A DNA stretch of 64,000 nucleotides from Paenibacillus thalictri (lineage in GTDB: Bacteria; Bacillota; Bacilli; Paenibacillales; NBRC-103111), in NCBI RefSeq assembly GCF_004307995.1, contig NZ_SIRE01000030.1, forward strand, positions 61,034 through 125,033. Reading direction: 5' to 3'. The first letter of the stretch is position 1; each line of letters opens with the position of its first letter. The notes below the pieces were generated by a model. It was not told the origin of the DNA and did no database searches. It saw nothing but the letters and a program-made list of their open reading frames with translations. Of this stretch, positions 33,231-42,453 are shown one piece after another. A program made the translations under genes and the position numbers.

Positions 33231-34934
33231 CTACACCCTGAACCTGACGATCATTGTCTGCAATTGCTCCGACAAAACGGAAAGGGTGGCGGCTGAGTTG
33301 GTGATTTCCTGCATTGAGGCTAGCTGCTCTTCCACCGCTGTCGATACATGCTGCGTGCCGGCGGAGGTTGTTTCCGCAACGTCGGCAATGACGCCTATCG
33401 AATGAACGACCTGCTCCGAGCTTGCCGACAGTTGCTGGGAGGCAGCGGATACTTCCTGAATTTGGCCGGCGACTTCGTTAACCGACCGTTGGATCCGGTC
33501 GAACGCTTCTCCTGCAATACGAACGGCAACGATGCCTTCCGCCACTTCCTTCGTTCCCGCTTTCATATATTGTACGGCATGGCCGGTTTCCGCCTGGATA
33601 TCCGTTATGATCAGCGCAATCTCCTTAGCCGAATCGGCAGTTTGCTCCGCCAGCTTCCGCACTTCCCTGGCTACGACGGCGAACCCGCTCCCATGTTCGC
33701 CGACTCTCGCCGCTTCGATGGATGCGTTTAAGGCGAGCAAATTGGTCGTCTGAGCGATACCGGTAATTGTGTCCACAATGCGGCCGATCTCCTGGGAACG
33801 CCGGCTCAGGCCTTCTACCGCTTCGGCAAGTCTCTCCACCGTATCTTGAATGGAATTCATCTGCTTAACGTTCATCCGGATCGTTTGATTTCCTTCCGCA
33901 GCCAGCTCCGAGGCGTCCATAGCGGCGGAATTTGCGCTTTCCGCGTTTCTGGCGATTTGACGGATGCCGGAAGACATTTCGCCGATCGACTTGGCACTTT
34001 CATCCACATTGCGGGCTTGTCTCTCCGTACCGGCGGCAACCTCCTCCATCGTAAACGTGATTTGCTCGGTCGCTTTGCTGATTTGCTCCGTACCGGCATT
34101 TAATTCCTCCGAAGAAGCGGCAACGTGCTTCGCCCCGGTCTGGACCTCTCGGATCAAGCTGCGGAGCTGCGCCGTCATTTCGTTAAACGAAACGGCCAGG
34201 TCGCCGATTTCGTCGCGGTTTTTCACATCGATCCGCTCTGCGGTAAGGTCTCCGGCCGCGATGCGCTTGGCGGATCGGGCCATAGTGACAATGGGCCTGG
34301 AAATGATTCTCGGAACAAACCAAGATAAAGCTGCTGTCAGCACTAACGCCGCTATGCTGATCATATCGACCAGACGTTTTCCTGTTTTGTACTGGTTGGC
34401 GGAAGCTTCCATCGCTTCCGCGGATTGTTGTTCATTAAGATCGATTAATTGCTCAAGCCGCTCCAGCGCGCTATTAAAGGAGCTTCTTGATTCGCTGATC
34501 AGCTTATCGGCGGTTGCACTGTCATTTTGTTCCCCGGCTTTGAGCACCTTGGGAAGAATCTCCGACATGGTCTGACGGTCTTGGAGAAAGCCCTCCCAGA
34601 TGACCCGTTCCTGCTCGGAATCCACAAGAGGTTTGTATGTATTTTCCGTATTCTGTATATCGGCTGCAGCGGTGTCAATCTGCGATCTGAGCTTTTCTTT
34701 CGCTCCGGCATCCGTTTCCATGACCCATCTTAAGGTCAGCCGTTCAACGTTAATAAAATCGGCCTTCATATCGCCAAGCAGTTTCATGCTCGGCATATAA
34801 GAGGTTTGCACCTGCTCGGCATCCGCACCCATGTTCATCATTTTTGTAGTGGATACCGCCCCGATTGTGCCTACACATAAGAGGACAGACAAAAAACTCA
34901 GCCCCAGCTTTTTTCCTACCGTAAATTTGATCAT
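33231..34934 (-). CDS. Methyl-accepting chemotaxis protein
   Basis: A 567-residue chemoreceptor. Membrane helix 1 (about 8-28) is followed by a four-helix-bundle sensor of about 160 residues, helix 2 near 190-210, and HAMP with RISRPIVTMARSAKRIAAGD. The long signalling coiled coil has the hairpin tip EIGRIVDTITGIAQTTNLLA and ALNASIEAARVGEHGSGFAV, the contact site for CheA/CheW. The ATG at 34934 is chosen because the 62 preceding codons lack a start context and GGGGTG stands before it. It is the only gene on the minus strand in the pectin locus. Ligand unknown. Confidence 0.93.
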   Translation of the reverse strand: MIKFTVGKKLGLSFLSVLLCVGTIGAVSTTKMMNMGADAEQVQTSYMPSMKLLGDMKADFINVERLTLRWVMETDAGAKEKLRSQIDTAAADIQNTENTYKPLVDSEQERVIWEGFLQDRQTMSEILPKVLKAGEQNDSATADKLISESRSSFNSALERLEQLIDLNEQQSAEAMEASANQYKTGKRLVDMISIAALVLTAALSWFVPRIISRPIVTMARSAKRIAAGDLTAERIDVKNRDEIGDLAVSFNEMTAQLRSLIREVQTGAKHVAASSEELNAGTEQISKATEQITFTMEEVAAGTERQARNVDESAKSIGEMSSGIRQIARNAESANSAAMDASELAAEGNQTIRMNVKQMNSIQDTVERLAEAVEGLSRRSQEIGRIVDTITGIAQTTNLLALNASIEAARVGEHGSGFAVVAREVRKLAEQTADSAKEIALIITDIQAETGHAVQYMKAGTKEVAEGIVAVRIAGEAFDRIQRSVNEVAGQIQEVSAASQQLSASSEQVVHSIGVIADVAETTSAGTQHVSTAVEEQLASMQEITNSAATLSVLSEQLQTMIVRFRV

Positions 34935-35237
34935 CTTCCAGCACCCCGCCTTTTGCGTTTCTTGACTTTCGTTATCGTCTGTTGACCTGTAACGAAGCCT
35001 ATTGTAAAGGCGCTTGCTTAAACCACTCTGAATGTAAATTGAAAATTTCCTGAAATTGCTAACAAACAGGTGAAATAACGCAAATCGGCGCGGCGCAACT
35101 ATGTACTGGTCGTGCAACAAAGTCTATACCGGCAAAAATCGCGACTGCAAGAAAGTGCGATTGTCTGAAGATACGGCTTACATTACAGTTGACTTAACGT
35201 CAGCGAAGGCTGATGATCGAAGAACGAGATGTAGAGG

Positions 35238-35279
35238 TTTACGAAGCCAGTTTTTGCTGGCGCAAAAACTTTTAGGAGG
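35238..35279 (+). repeat. Hairpin/RBS repeat before the LplA-type gene
   Basis: TTTACGAAGC leads into a 28-bp unit (35246-35273) identical to the units at 24711 and 24755 in reverse complement, followed directly by AGGAGG (35274-35279) and a GTG start 7 bases later. Confidence 0.85.
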
Positions 35280-35286
35280 AGTCATC

Positions 35287-36858
35287 GTGAGCATAAGAAA
35301 AAACATACCGTTCAGTCTCGCCGCCGTAATGGCGCTGTCGATGCTGGCGGGCTGCGGCGGCGGTACAAATGAAAGCGCTGCACCGGCCGGCAATGCCAGC
35401 ACCCCGTCCTCTTCGGCCGCACCTGCGGGAACGGCAAGCAAGCCGGAGGATCCGCTCCAGCTAACCATTATGACAATTTTGCTGACCCCTACGCCGGCAG
35501 CCGACGACAATCCGATCAAACGGGCGATCGAAAAAGCGACCAATTCCAAAATGAACATTCAGTGGGTTTCCTCGAACAGCTACCCCGACAAGCTGAACGT
35601 GACGCTGGCCTCCGGCGACATCCCGGATCTGACTTACATTAACGATCCATTTTCACCCGTATTCCGCTCGATGGTGCAGCAGGGGGCATTCTGGGACATT
35701 ACGAATTATATTAAGGACTACCCGAATTTATCGGGCAAAATTTCCAAAACCGCCTGGGATCTCACGAAAATGGAGGACGGCAAAAACTACTCGATCCCCC
35801 GTCCCCGCCCTTCTGAAGCCGACAGCTTTTTTATGATCCGCAAGGATTGGCTGGACGCGCTGAATCTGAAGGTGCCGACCACAACCGACGAGCTGTATCA
35901 AGCGCTGAAGGCGTTCGCCGAGAACGATCCGGATAAAAACGGCCAGAAGGATACGATGCCTTTTGCCGCAAACGTCAACCCGACCGATATGGGATCGCTT
36001 GCCCAAATTGAAAACGCCTTTACCGGCGCCAACGGCAGCTGGAAGCTGGTTGACGGCAAAATGGTGTTTACCGCTTTCCTGCCGGAAGAAAAGCAGGCGC
36101 TGGAGTTTTTGCGAAAAGCGGTGCAGGAGAAGCTGATTCCCGAAGACTTCGCGTCCATGAAGGGGACGCAGGTAAAAGATCTGTTCAAATCCGGCAAAGC
36201 CGGCATGATCAATGATAAAGCGGGCACGCTGATGGATTATTACAACGATATTAAGAAGGCGGTTCCGGCTTTCAAGGAAACGGATTTTTACCCGATCACT
36301 TCATTAAACAATTATAATCCGAAAGGTCCCGGTTTTGCCGGTACACTGGCCATTCCGAAGAAAGTGCCGGAAGCCAAGATGAAGCGTATCTTGAAATTGG
36401 TCGACACCTGGATGAACGACGATGTGTTTAACATCCAAACTTACGGCTTTGAAGGCACGCATCATACCGTGAAGGACGGCGTTAAAGTCGTTGATTCCAA
36501 GAAACTGCAGGACGACAACGGTCCCGACTTTAACCAAATCGTTTACGTTGCCGACCCGTATGCCAGCTCGACGAAAATCTTTTTCCAGAAAGAAACCAAC
36601 GATTTGTACAAAAAGGTTCAGGACGACCGCACGAAAAACAGCGTAGCTGACACCAGCATCGGTTTATTCTCACCGACGGCGCAGCAGTTCCTGCCGGAAT
36701 TCCAGAAAAATGTGCAGGACTTGAAAACAAAGGTGCTGCTGGGAACTGTGCCGATGACCGCATGGGACGAATACGTCGCCAAGATGAAAAACGACCCGAA
36801 CGTGGTGAAGATGAGCCAGGAAATGACCGATGCCTACAATAAACGGGCGGGCAAATAA
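35287..36858 (+). CDS. LplA-type oligosaccharide-binding lipoprotein
   Basis: A 523-residue lipoprotein starting with GTG behind AGGAGG. The lipobox is LAGC at about residues 18-21, then a Gly/Ser/Ala-rich linker. LTIMTILLTPTPAADDNP and later NDPDKNGQKDTMPF belong to the large LplA-type binding proteins that serve LplB/YtcP permeases. The frame upstream (35101-35286) is not coding because it runs through the hairpin repeat. The gene lies after the chemoreceptor but is the likely partner of the permeases at 28629 and 29870. A terminator follows, and oligogalacturonate lyase is next. Confidence 0.9.
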   Translation: MSIRKNIPFSLAAVMALSMLAGCGGGTNESAAPAGNASTPSSSAAPAGTASKPEDPLQLTIMTILLTPTPAADDNPIKRAIEKATNSKMNIQWVSSNSYPDKLNVTLASGDIPDLTYINDPFSPVFRSMVQQGAFWDITNYIKDYPNLSGKISKTAWDLTKMEDGKNYSIPRPRPSEADSFFMIRKDWLDALNLKVPTTTDELYQALKAFAENDPDKNGQKDTMPFAANVNPTDMGSLAQIENAFTGANGSWKLVDGKMVFTAFLPEEKQALEFLRKAVQEKLIPEDFASMKGTQVKDLFKSGKAGMINDKAGTLMDYYNDIKKAVPAFKETDFYPITSLNNYNPKGPGFAGTLAIPKKVPEAKMKRILKLVDTWMNDDVFNIQTYGFEGTHHTVKDGVKVVDSKKLQDDNGPDFNQIVYVADPYASSTKIFFQKETNDLYKKVQDDRTKNSVADTSIGLFSPTAQQFLPEFQKNVQDLKTKVLLGTVPMTAWDEYVAKMKNDPNVVKMSQEMTDAYNKRAGK

Positions 36859-36869
36859 CGAATCGCTGA

Positions 36870-36916
36870 GGCGGCATTTTAAGGGCGAACCTGCCTAACG
36901 AGATGCCGTCTTTTTT
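36870..36916 (+). terminator. Terminator after the LplA-type gene
   Basis: GGCGGCAT (36870-36877) pairs with ATGCCGTC (36903-36910), with one G-T pair, and is followed by six T. Confidence 0.75.
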
Positions 36917-37043
36917 GCCGGGTGCGATGCAGTTGGTTTAACAACGCGAAGTGGCATTGGCTTTATTTGCGGATTGGCACAAGGAGCGGCGCACTGCAAA
37001 AATGGTGCAGCGAGATCATGGCTTGAGACGGGGAGGAACCTAT

Positions 37044-38228
37044 ATGAACAAGGGGCTTAAAGGCGAAGTTTGGCCGGCGGAGGGGCGGACGTTTCAAGAT
37101 GCGAAGTCCGGGGTTTCGGTGCGGCAGTTGACCGACTATCAGGCGCATAACTATCACCTGTATTTTACCGAAAACGGCTGGTATGACGGCGGCAAACGGC
37201 TGCTGTTCGTGTCGGACCGCAGCAATTGCACCAATCTGTTCAGCATAGAGCTGGATATGGGACGGATCACGCAGCTTACCGGCTTGACTGAAGGCTGCGA
37301 TTTTTTGAGCGCCTGTCTTAATCCCCAAGGGACAAAGGCTTATTACAAGCACCGCAACACGATTACCGAGGTCGATCTTGCGACTTTAGCGGAAAAGCAG
37401 CTGTATGAAGGGCCGGCCGGTTTTCAAGCCGGGCAAATCAGCGTATCGGCGGACGGCGCGTATGTGTTGACCAATCTCGTGGAAGATTTGTCACACCGTA
37501 TCCGCACCGATCTGCACAGCGGTTACGTCGGCCACCGCGAAATCATGGAAGCGAGGCCGCTCAGCCGCATCGTACAAATACCGGTGAGCGGCGGCGAGGC
37601 CCGAACCGTTGTGGAAGAGCGGGACTGGATCGGCCACGTCAATCCTTCCCCGGTGCATCCCCATCTGCTGACTTACTGCCATGAAGGGCCTTGGCAACTG
37701 GTCGATCAGCGCATATGGGGCTGTGACGCGGCGACCGGACGAACTTGGCCGATCCGGCCCCGGAGGGAAGAGCTGGAGATGGTCGGCCACGAATATTGGC
37801 TCGAGTCCGATGAGCAGAGCGGCGGCCGCATCGGCTACCATGGCTTCCGTGCGAACGGGACCGGCTTTTTCGGTTCGATTTCGCTCGACAATACGGATAT
37901 GGAGGAAACTGAATTTGCTTTTGTCAATTGGCATGCGCATGGGGATGGAGATAGGCAGGTCATCGTAGACGGACGCGCCCCGGTTCAGGATCTTATTTAT
38001 TGGCGGCGCGGCGTTGACGGATTCGCTCAAGCCAAGCTGCTCGCTGAACACCGCTGCAGCTTTCATGTGCAGAAGGTGCATGCCCATCCGCGGTTTAGCC
38101 CGGACGGGAGCAAACTGCTGTTCACAAGCGACCGCAGCGGTTATGCGAATCTGTATTTGCTTGATATTCCCGAGGATCTGGATCGGCTTCCGGATTATGC
38201 GGCTGAAGTACGATTGCACATCCCATGA
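37044..38228 (+). CDS. Oligogalacturonate lyase (PL22-like)
   Basis: A 394-residue cytoplasmic beta-propeller enzyme that splits unsaturated digalacturonate and short oligogalacturonates in pectin breakdown. The family pattern is clear: LTDYQAHNYHLYFTENGWYD near residue 32, LLFVSDRSNCTNLF, HPHLLTYCHEGPW in the middle, and the C-terminal HAHPRFSPDGSKLLFTSDR. These supply the His ligands of the metal site. The ATG at 37044 follows GGGGAGGAA; the frame upstream is not supported. It acts downstream of the importer, beside the RG acetylesterase. Confidence 0.9.
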   Translation: MNKGLKGEVWPAEGRTFQDAKSGVSVRQLTDYQAHNYHLYFTENGWYDGGKRLLFVSDRSNCTNLFSIELDMGRITQLTGLTEGCDFLSACLNPQGTKAYYKHRNTITEVDLATLAEKQLYEGPAGFQAGQISVSADGAYVLTNLVEDLSHRIRTDLHSGYVGHREIMEARPLSRIVQIPVSGGEARTVVEERDWIGHVNPSPVHPHLLTYCHEGPWQLVDQRIWGCDAATGRTWPIRPRREELEMVGHEYWLESDEQSGGRIGYHGFRANGTGFFGSISLDNTDMEETEFAFVNWHAHGDGDRQVIVDGRAPVQDLIYWRRGVDGFAQAKLLAEHRCSFHVQKVHAHPRFSPDGSKLLFTSDRSGYANLYLLDIPEDLDRLPDYAAEVRLHIP

Positions 38229-38275
38229 ATGACTTCGATAGACGTTTTTATATATAATGGGATTATCTGTAGAAG

Positions 38276-38303
38276 GCGCCTGCCCGGTTTGCAGGCGCTT
38301 TTT
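38276..38303 (+). terminator. Terminator after oligogalacturonate lyase
   Basis: GCGCCTGC and GCAGGCGC form a perfect 8-bp stem with a 7-base loop, followed by five T. Confidence 0.85.
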
Positions 38304-38347
38304 GGCATGTTATTTCGGCTGGAAATAGAGCTTACCGAGGGGGAAAG

Positions 38348-39037
38348 ATGATGCGTATATGTATGGCGGGCGATTCGACAATGGCGGATTACCCTGACGA
38401 TCAGGCGCCGATGGCCGGATGGGGGCAGATGCTGCCTTTATTTTTACAAGGCGAAGTGACCGTGGTTAATGCCGCTCGGTGCGGCAGAAGCTCGCGAAGT
38501 TTTATCGCGGAAGGCTGGCTGGATCCGCTGCTGGGGCAGTTGGCGCCTGGGGATGTGCTGATCGTCGGTTTTGCCCATAACGACCAAAAACAAGACGAGC
38601 GGTTTACGGAGCCGCAAACAACATACCGGGTGTACTTGACCCGTTATGTGGAGGGAGCGAAGCAGAGAGGAGCGTATCCGGTGCTTGTGACTCCGGTGCA
38701 GCGGCGTCATTTTAACCAGGAAGGGCAGCTTCAGCAAACGCACGGTGATTATCCCGGCGCCATCCGTGAGCTTGCCGCTGAAATGGCAGTGCCTGTGATC
38801 GATCTGCTGCCGCTCACCGAAAGACTGTACCGGGAAATGGGACCGGAAAACTCCAAAGAGCTGTTCGTATGGCTGAAGCCGGGGGAGCATCCGAATTATC
38901 CGGAAGGTTTGGAGGACAATACGCATTTTAACGAGTACGGGGCAAGGTGTATTGCCGGATTAGCCGCCAAGGAAATGGTGAAGCTGGGTCCGCCGCTGGC
39001 GGACTACATCCATCAAGCTGCGCTGGTTAGAGAATAG
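38348..39037 (+). CDS. Rhamnogalacturonan acetylesterase-like SGNH hydrolase (CE12)
   Basis: A 229-residue esterase without signal peptide. Block I is MAGDSTMADY with the nucleophile Ser, block III is GFAHND, and the catalytic Asp-His pair lies in LEDNTHFNEYGA near residue 195. This is the pattern of YesT/YxiM-type rhamnogalacturonan acetylesterases, which remove acetyl groups from galacturonic acid residues. Lack of a signal peptide means it acts on imported oligosaccharides. It fits the pectin locus and helps the lyase work on acetylated fragments. The start may be 38348 or the next ATG, 38351. Confidence 0.88.
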   Translation: MMRICMAGDSTMADYPDDQAPMAGWGQMLPLFLQGEVTVVNAARCGRSSRSFIAEGWLDPLLGQLAPGDVLIVGFAHNDQKQDERFTEPQTTYRVYLTRYVEGAKQRGAYPVLVTPVQRRHFNQEGQLQQTHGDYPGAIRELAAEMAVPVIDLLPLTERLYREMGPENSKELFVWLKPGEHPNYPEGLEDNTHFNEYGARCIAGLAAKEMVKLGPPLADYIHQAALVRE

Positions 39038-39123
39038 TTGAATGATGAACGGGATCGGTTGGCCCCTATATTTTAACCATGGATTGACAGGAGAAACCGG
39101 AGACGATAACGAATTGACAAGTT

Positions 39124-42100
39124 ATGATGAAAACTAATTATAGCCAGATGATTAAACATGTTGCGCTCATTATGTTGTTTCTTGTTATCCTTCTTGGGCT
39201 CCGGTGGTTCTGGTTCTCCTTCTTTGTGATACCGGAGCATCCCCGTGCCATACAAGGCGTGCTGGATCTCCGGGGCTTCGAGCTATCTCGTCCTATCACC
39301 TTGGATGGGGAGTGGGAGTTTTATCCGGAACGGCTGCTTTCTCACGACGACTTTGCGCAGCGATCTGCCGCTCCGTGGGGATACATGCAGGTGCCTGGAG
39401 ATTGGAGGGGCGGCTTCGCTGATGCGAAAAATGATTCCTACGGCTACGGGACTTACCGGCTGCGTATTCTGGTCGATCAGCCGCTGCAACAGCCTTATGC
39501 TTTCTGGGTGCAGAAAATTGAAACTTCATCGGCCGTGGAAATCAATGGGCGTGTGATGGCGGAGTTCGGTCAGCCGGCGGAGCGGGCGGAATTGCATACG
39601 CCCTACGTCACCGCGTACACCGTGTATTATGAAACGGACGCCAAAGAAATCGAATTGATTGTCAGAGCGGCCAATTTCGAACGCCCGAATGAGGGCGGGT
39701 TGATCAAATCCGTCTATTTCGGTTCGGATGCCGCGATCGATACGCGGCGCTGGTACTCCATCGGGTTCCAACTGGTCACTTTCCTTATTCTGCTTTTGCA
39801 TGCGTTGTATGCGGGAATCTTGTACATATTTAATGTCAGAGAAAAATCCTTTCTTGTATTTGTGCTGCTGATGTTGAGCGCCGGTATTTCGGTTATATCC
39901 GACCATGACAATCTGCTGCTGCGCTGGATCCCGTTTGACTATGCCTGGGCTGCCAAGATACGGCTGCTGTCTTATATGTGGTTGTCCTTCTTTATGCTGC
40001 TGATGGCGCGAATCCTTGCTGCATACAGGCCCGGTACGAGATGGTTCCAGGCGTATTCAGGTGTTCTTTTTCTTTATTCGGTGTTCATCGCGGCAGCTCC
40101 GATCCAGCTTGTATTTTATTCGGTGGGGTATAAAGTTTTTAGTTTCTTATACTTGGCTCCGCTGGTATGGTTTGTTTACATGATTGGCAGGATGACGTTT
40201 CAAAATCAACGCGACGCTCATTTTATACTGTTTGCGGCTACCAGTGTTTTATCCAGCGTTATCTGGGGTGTGGTGAACTATAATGCGGAAGTCACCAGAA
40301 TGTATTATCCCATTGATGTGATTGCGGCCATCATCGGTTTCTCATCGTTTTGGTTCAAGAAGTATTTTCGCCATTCGGAGGAAAACTTTAAGCTGACCGC
40401 GCAGCTTAAGCGAGCGGACAAGCTGAAGGATCAGTTTCTCGCCAATACGTCGCATGAGCTGAGGACACCGCTGCACGGGATTATGAATATTGCGCAGACG
40501 ATGCTGATTCGGGAAAAAGACGAGCTGGACGGCAAACGGTCCAAAGATACGGAGCTTCTGCTGACGATCAGCCGCCGTATGTCCCATATGCTGGACGACC
40601 TGCTTGACATTGCGCGGCTTCAAGACAAGCGTATCTTATTAAAGCCGGAGCCGCTGCGGCTTCAATCGGTCGTATCCGGCGTGATGGGCATGCTCGAATA
40701 TATGACGGAGCGCAAACCGGTGCGTCTGCAGATGGAGATCGCCGAACAGGTGCCGCCCGTTTGGGCCGACGAAAAAAGACTTGTGCAAATTTTGTTTAAT
40801 TTGGTGCATAACGCGTTGAAATATACGGACGAAGGTACGGTGGCCGTAACTGCCGAGGTCATTGGCGAAGCGGCTGTCATTCATGTAAAAGATACGGGAA
40901 TCGGCATGGACGAACCTACGCAAGCGCGCATCTTTATGCCTTATGAGCAAGGGCCACGCGGAGCGGGCGAAAGCGGCGGAATCGGTCTTGGCTTGAGTAT
41001 TTGCAAGCAGCTTGTCGAACTTCACGGCAGTGAGCTTACCGTTAACTCCGAACCGGACAAAGGAACGGTGTTCAGCTTTGCGCTTCCGCTTGCCGGCGAG
41101 CATCCTCAGCAGCAGATCGCTGCAGCCCGCACAGCGGAGGAAAATGATGAGGGAACTGCGGAGGGTTTGTTTGCTCCTTATAAATTGGACAATCGCTGGC
41201 CTGCTTTGCAGCCGGTGCTGCTGTCTCTGCACGGCCAAAAACCTAACATTTTGGCGGTTGATGACGATCCGGTCAATCTGAAAGTGCTGGAAAGCATCTT
41301 GTCGACGGATGAATACTACATCCAGCCCGCGGCTTCCGCATTGGAGGCGCTTGAGCTGCTGCGAACCGCAAGTTGGGATTTGCTCATTGTCGATGTTATG
41401 ATGCCGCATATGTCGGGTTATGAATTGACACGGAAGGTAAGGGAATTGTTCTCCACATCGGAGCTGCCTATTTTGCTGTTGACCGCGCGCGGCGAACCTG
41501 CCGACATTTATGCCGGTTTTTTATCCGGAGCCAACGATTATGTGACCAAACCGGCCGACGCATTGGAGTTGAAATACCGCGTATGGTCGTTGACGGCACT
41601 GAAGCAATCCGTCAATGAAAGATTGCGTATGGAAGCGGCGTATCTTCAAGCGCAAATACATCCGCATTTTCTGTTTAATACGCTGAATTCCATCATGGCG
41701 TTGAGCGACATCGACACGGAAAAGATGCAGCAGTTGGGCGAAGCGTTTATCTCCTATCTGCAAGTTAGCTTTGATATGCTCAATTCCGGCGAGCGAGTGC
41801 CGCTTTCTTATGAATTGGAACTTGTCCGTTCTTACTTATATATTGAACAAGAAAGGTTCGGGCAAAGGGTTTCCGTCGAGTGGGAGGTTGATCCGGACGT
41901 GAGTTTGGCGATACCTCCGCTGACGCTTCAGCCGCTCGTAGAAAATGCGGTTAATCACGGGTTGCTAAGCAAATCGAAAGGAGGCCGCTTACTTATCCGG
42001 ATTGTTCGGCAGGATGGCGCAGTGCTTTTTGAAGTGGCGGATAACGGGATCGGGATAAGGCAGGATACGATCAGCCACCTGCTCGATTATAAGGTCAAAG

Positions 42101-42237
42101 ACAGCGGCGGTATCGGGTTGTCCAACACCCACCGCCGGCTGGCGCAAATGTATGGAAAGGGACTTACAATCGAAAGCAAACCGGGAGAAGGGACAAAGGT
42201 GTTCTTTTGTATTCCGGATGAAACCGGACAGGTTTAA
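39124..42237 (+). CDS. Hybrid sensor kinase with two different kinase modules around a receiver
   Basis: A 1037-residue membrane protein. Domain order: a membrane anchor at about 12-32, an extracellular beta-sandwich with LDGEWEFYPERL (7TMR-DISM extracellular type), a 7TM region at about 215-410, HisKA with NTSHELRTPLHGIM near 445, an ATPase domain with GIGLGLSICKQL, a receiver near 710-825 with phospho-Asp in LLIVDVMMPHMSG, then a LytS/YesM-type kinase with QAQIHPHFLFNTLNS near 840 and its own ATPase domain ending GIGLSNTHRRLA. Having both HisKA and His_kinase modules is uncommon. No cognate regulator is adjacent. The ribosome binding site is weak. Confidence 0.88.
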   Translation: MMKTNYSQMIKHVALIMLFLVILLGLRWFWFSFFVIPEHPRAIQGVLDLRGFELSRPITLDGEWEFYPERLLSHDDFAQRSAAPWGYMQVPGDWRGGFADAKNDSYGYGTYRLRILVDQPLQQPYAFWVQKIETSSAVEINGRVMAEFGQPAERAELHTPYVTAYTVYYETDAKEIELIVRAANFERPNEGGLIKSVYFGSDAAIDTRRWYSIGFQLVTFLILLLHALYAGILYIFNVREKSFLVFVLLMLSAGISVISDHDNLLLRWIPFDYAWAAKIRLLSYMWLSFFMLLMARILAAYRPGTRWFQAYSGVLFLYSVFIAAAPIQLVFYSVGYKVFSFLYLAPLVWFVYMIGRMTFQNQRDAHFILFAATSVLSSVIWGVVNYNAEVTRMYYPIDVIAAIIGFSSFWFKKYFRHSEENFKLTAQLKRADKLKDQFLANTSHELRTPLHGIMNIAQTMLIREKDELDGKRSKDTELLLTISRRMSHMLDDLLDIARLQDKRILLKPEPLRLQSVVSGVMGMLEYMTERKPVRLQMEIAEQVPPVWADEKRLVQILFNLVHNALKYTDEGTVAVTAEVIGEAAVIHVKDTGIGMDEPTQARIFMPYEQGPRGAGESGGIGLGLSICKQLVELHGSELTVNSEPDKGTVFSFALPLAGEHPQQQIAAARTAEENDEGTAEGLFAPYKLDNRWPALQPVLLSLHGQKPNILAVDDDPVNLKVLESILSTDEYYIQPAASALEALELLRTASWDLLIVDVMMPHMSGYELTRKVRELFSTSELPILLLTARGEPADIYAGFLSGANDYVTKPADALELKYRVWSLTALKQSVNERLRMEAAYLQAQIHPHFLFNTLNSIMALSDIDTEKMQQLGEAFISYLQVSFDMLNSGERVPLSYELELVRSYLYIEQERFGQRVSVEWEVDPDVSLAIPPLTLQPLVENAVNHGLLSKSKGGRLLIRIVRQDGAVLFEVADNGIGIRQDTISHLLDYKVKDSGGIGLSNTHRRLAQMYGKGLTIESKPGEGTKVFFCIPDETGQV

Positions 42238-42298
42238 AAGGTTAGCAGGACCGGCGGCAAGGGATGGCACGGGGCGGAGAAGCGCTAGCGTCCGTCTT

Positions 42299-42352
42299 TT
42301 AAAATCGAGGCCCCGGTCACTCCAAATTGTTCACATAAGGGCTCGATTTTAA
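42299..42352. terminator. Inverted repeat, possible bidirectional terminator
   Basis: TTAAAATCGAG (42299-42309) pairs with CTCGATTTTAA (42342-42352), extended by GCCC/GGGC with one bulge. It lies between the convergent kinase and AraC genes. The T-runs are short, so termination is only likely. Confidence 0.4.
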
Positions 42353-42453
42353 TGGGCGGCCGGAACCCGCGGCTTAACCCCGCCTCAACGCACCAAAGTA
42401 ACTTACCGCAATAAGGGACTGTCCCGCGAATTTTCCGGGCAAACTGACTTCTA

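Noticed and set aside
34935..35100. Sigma-D (flagellar-type) promoter for the chemoreceptor
   Set aside because: No TAAA box with a GCCGATAT-like box at the right distance was found on the minus strand; only a weak CGATAA occurs.
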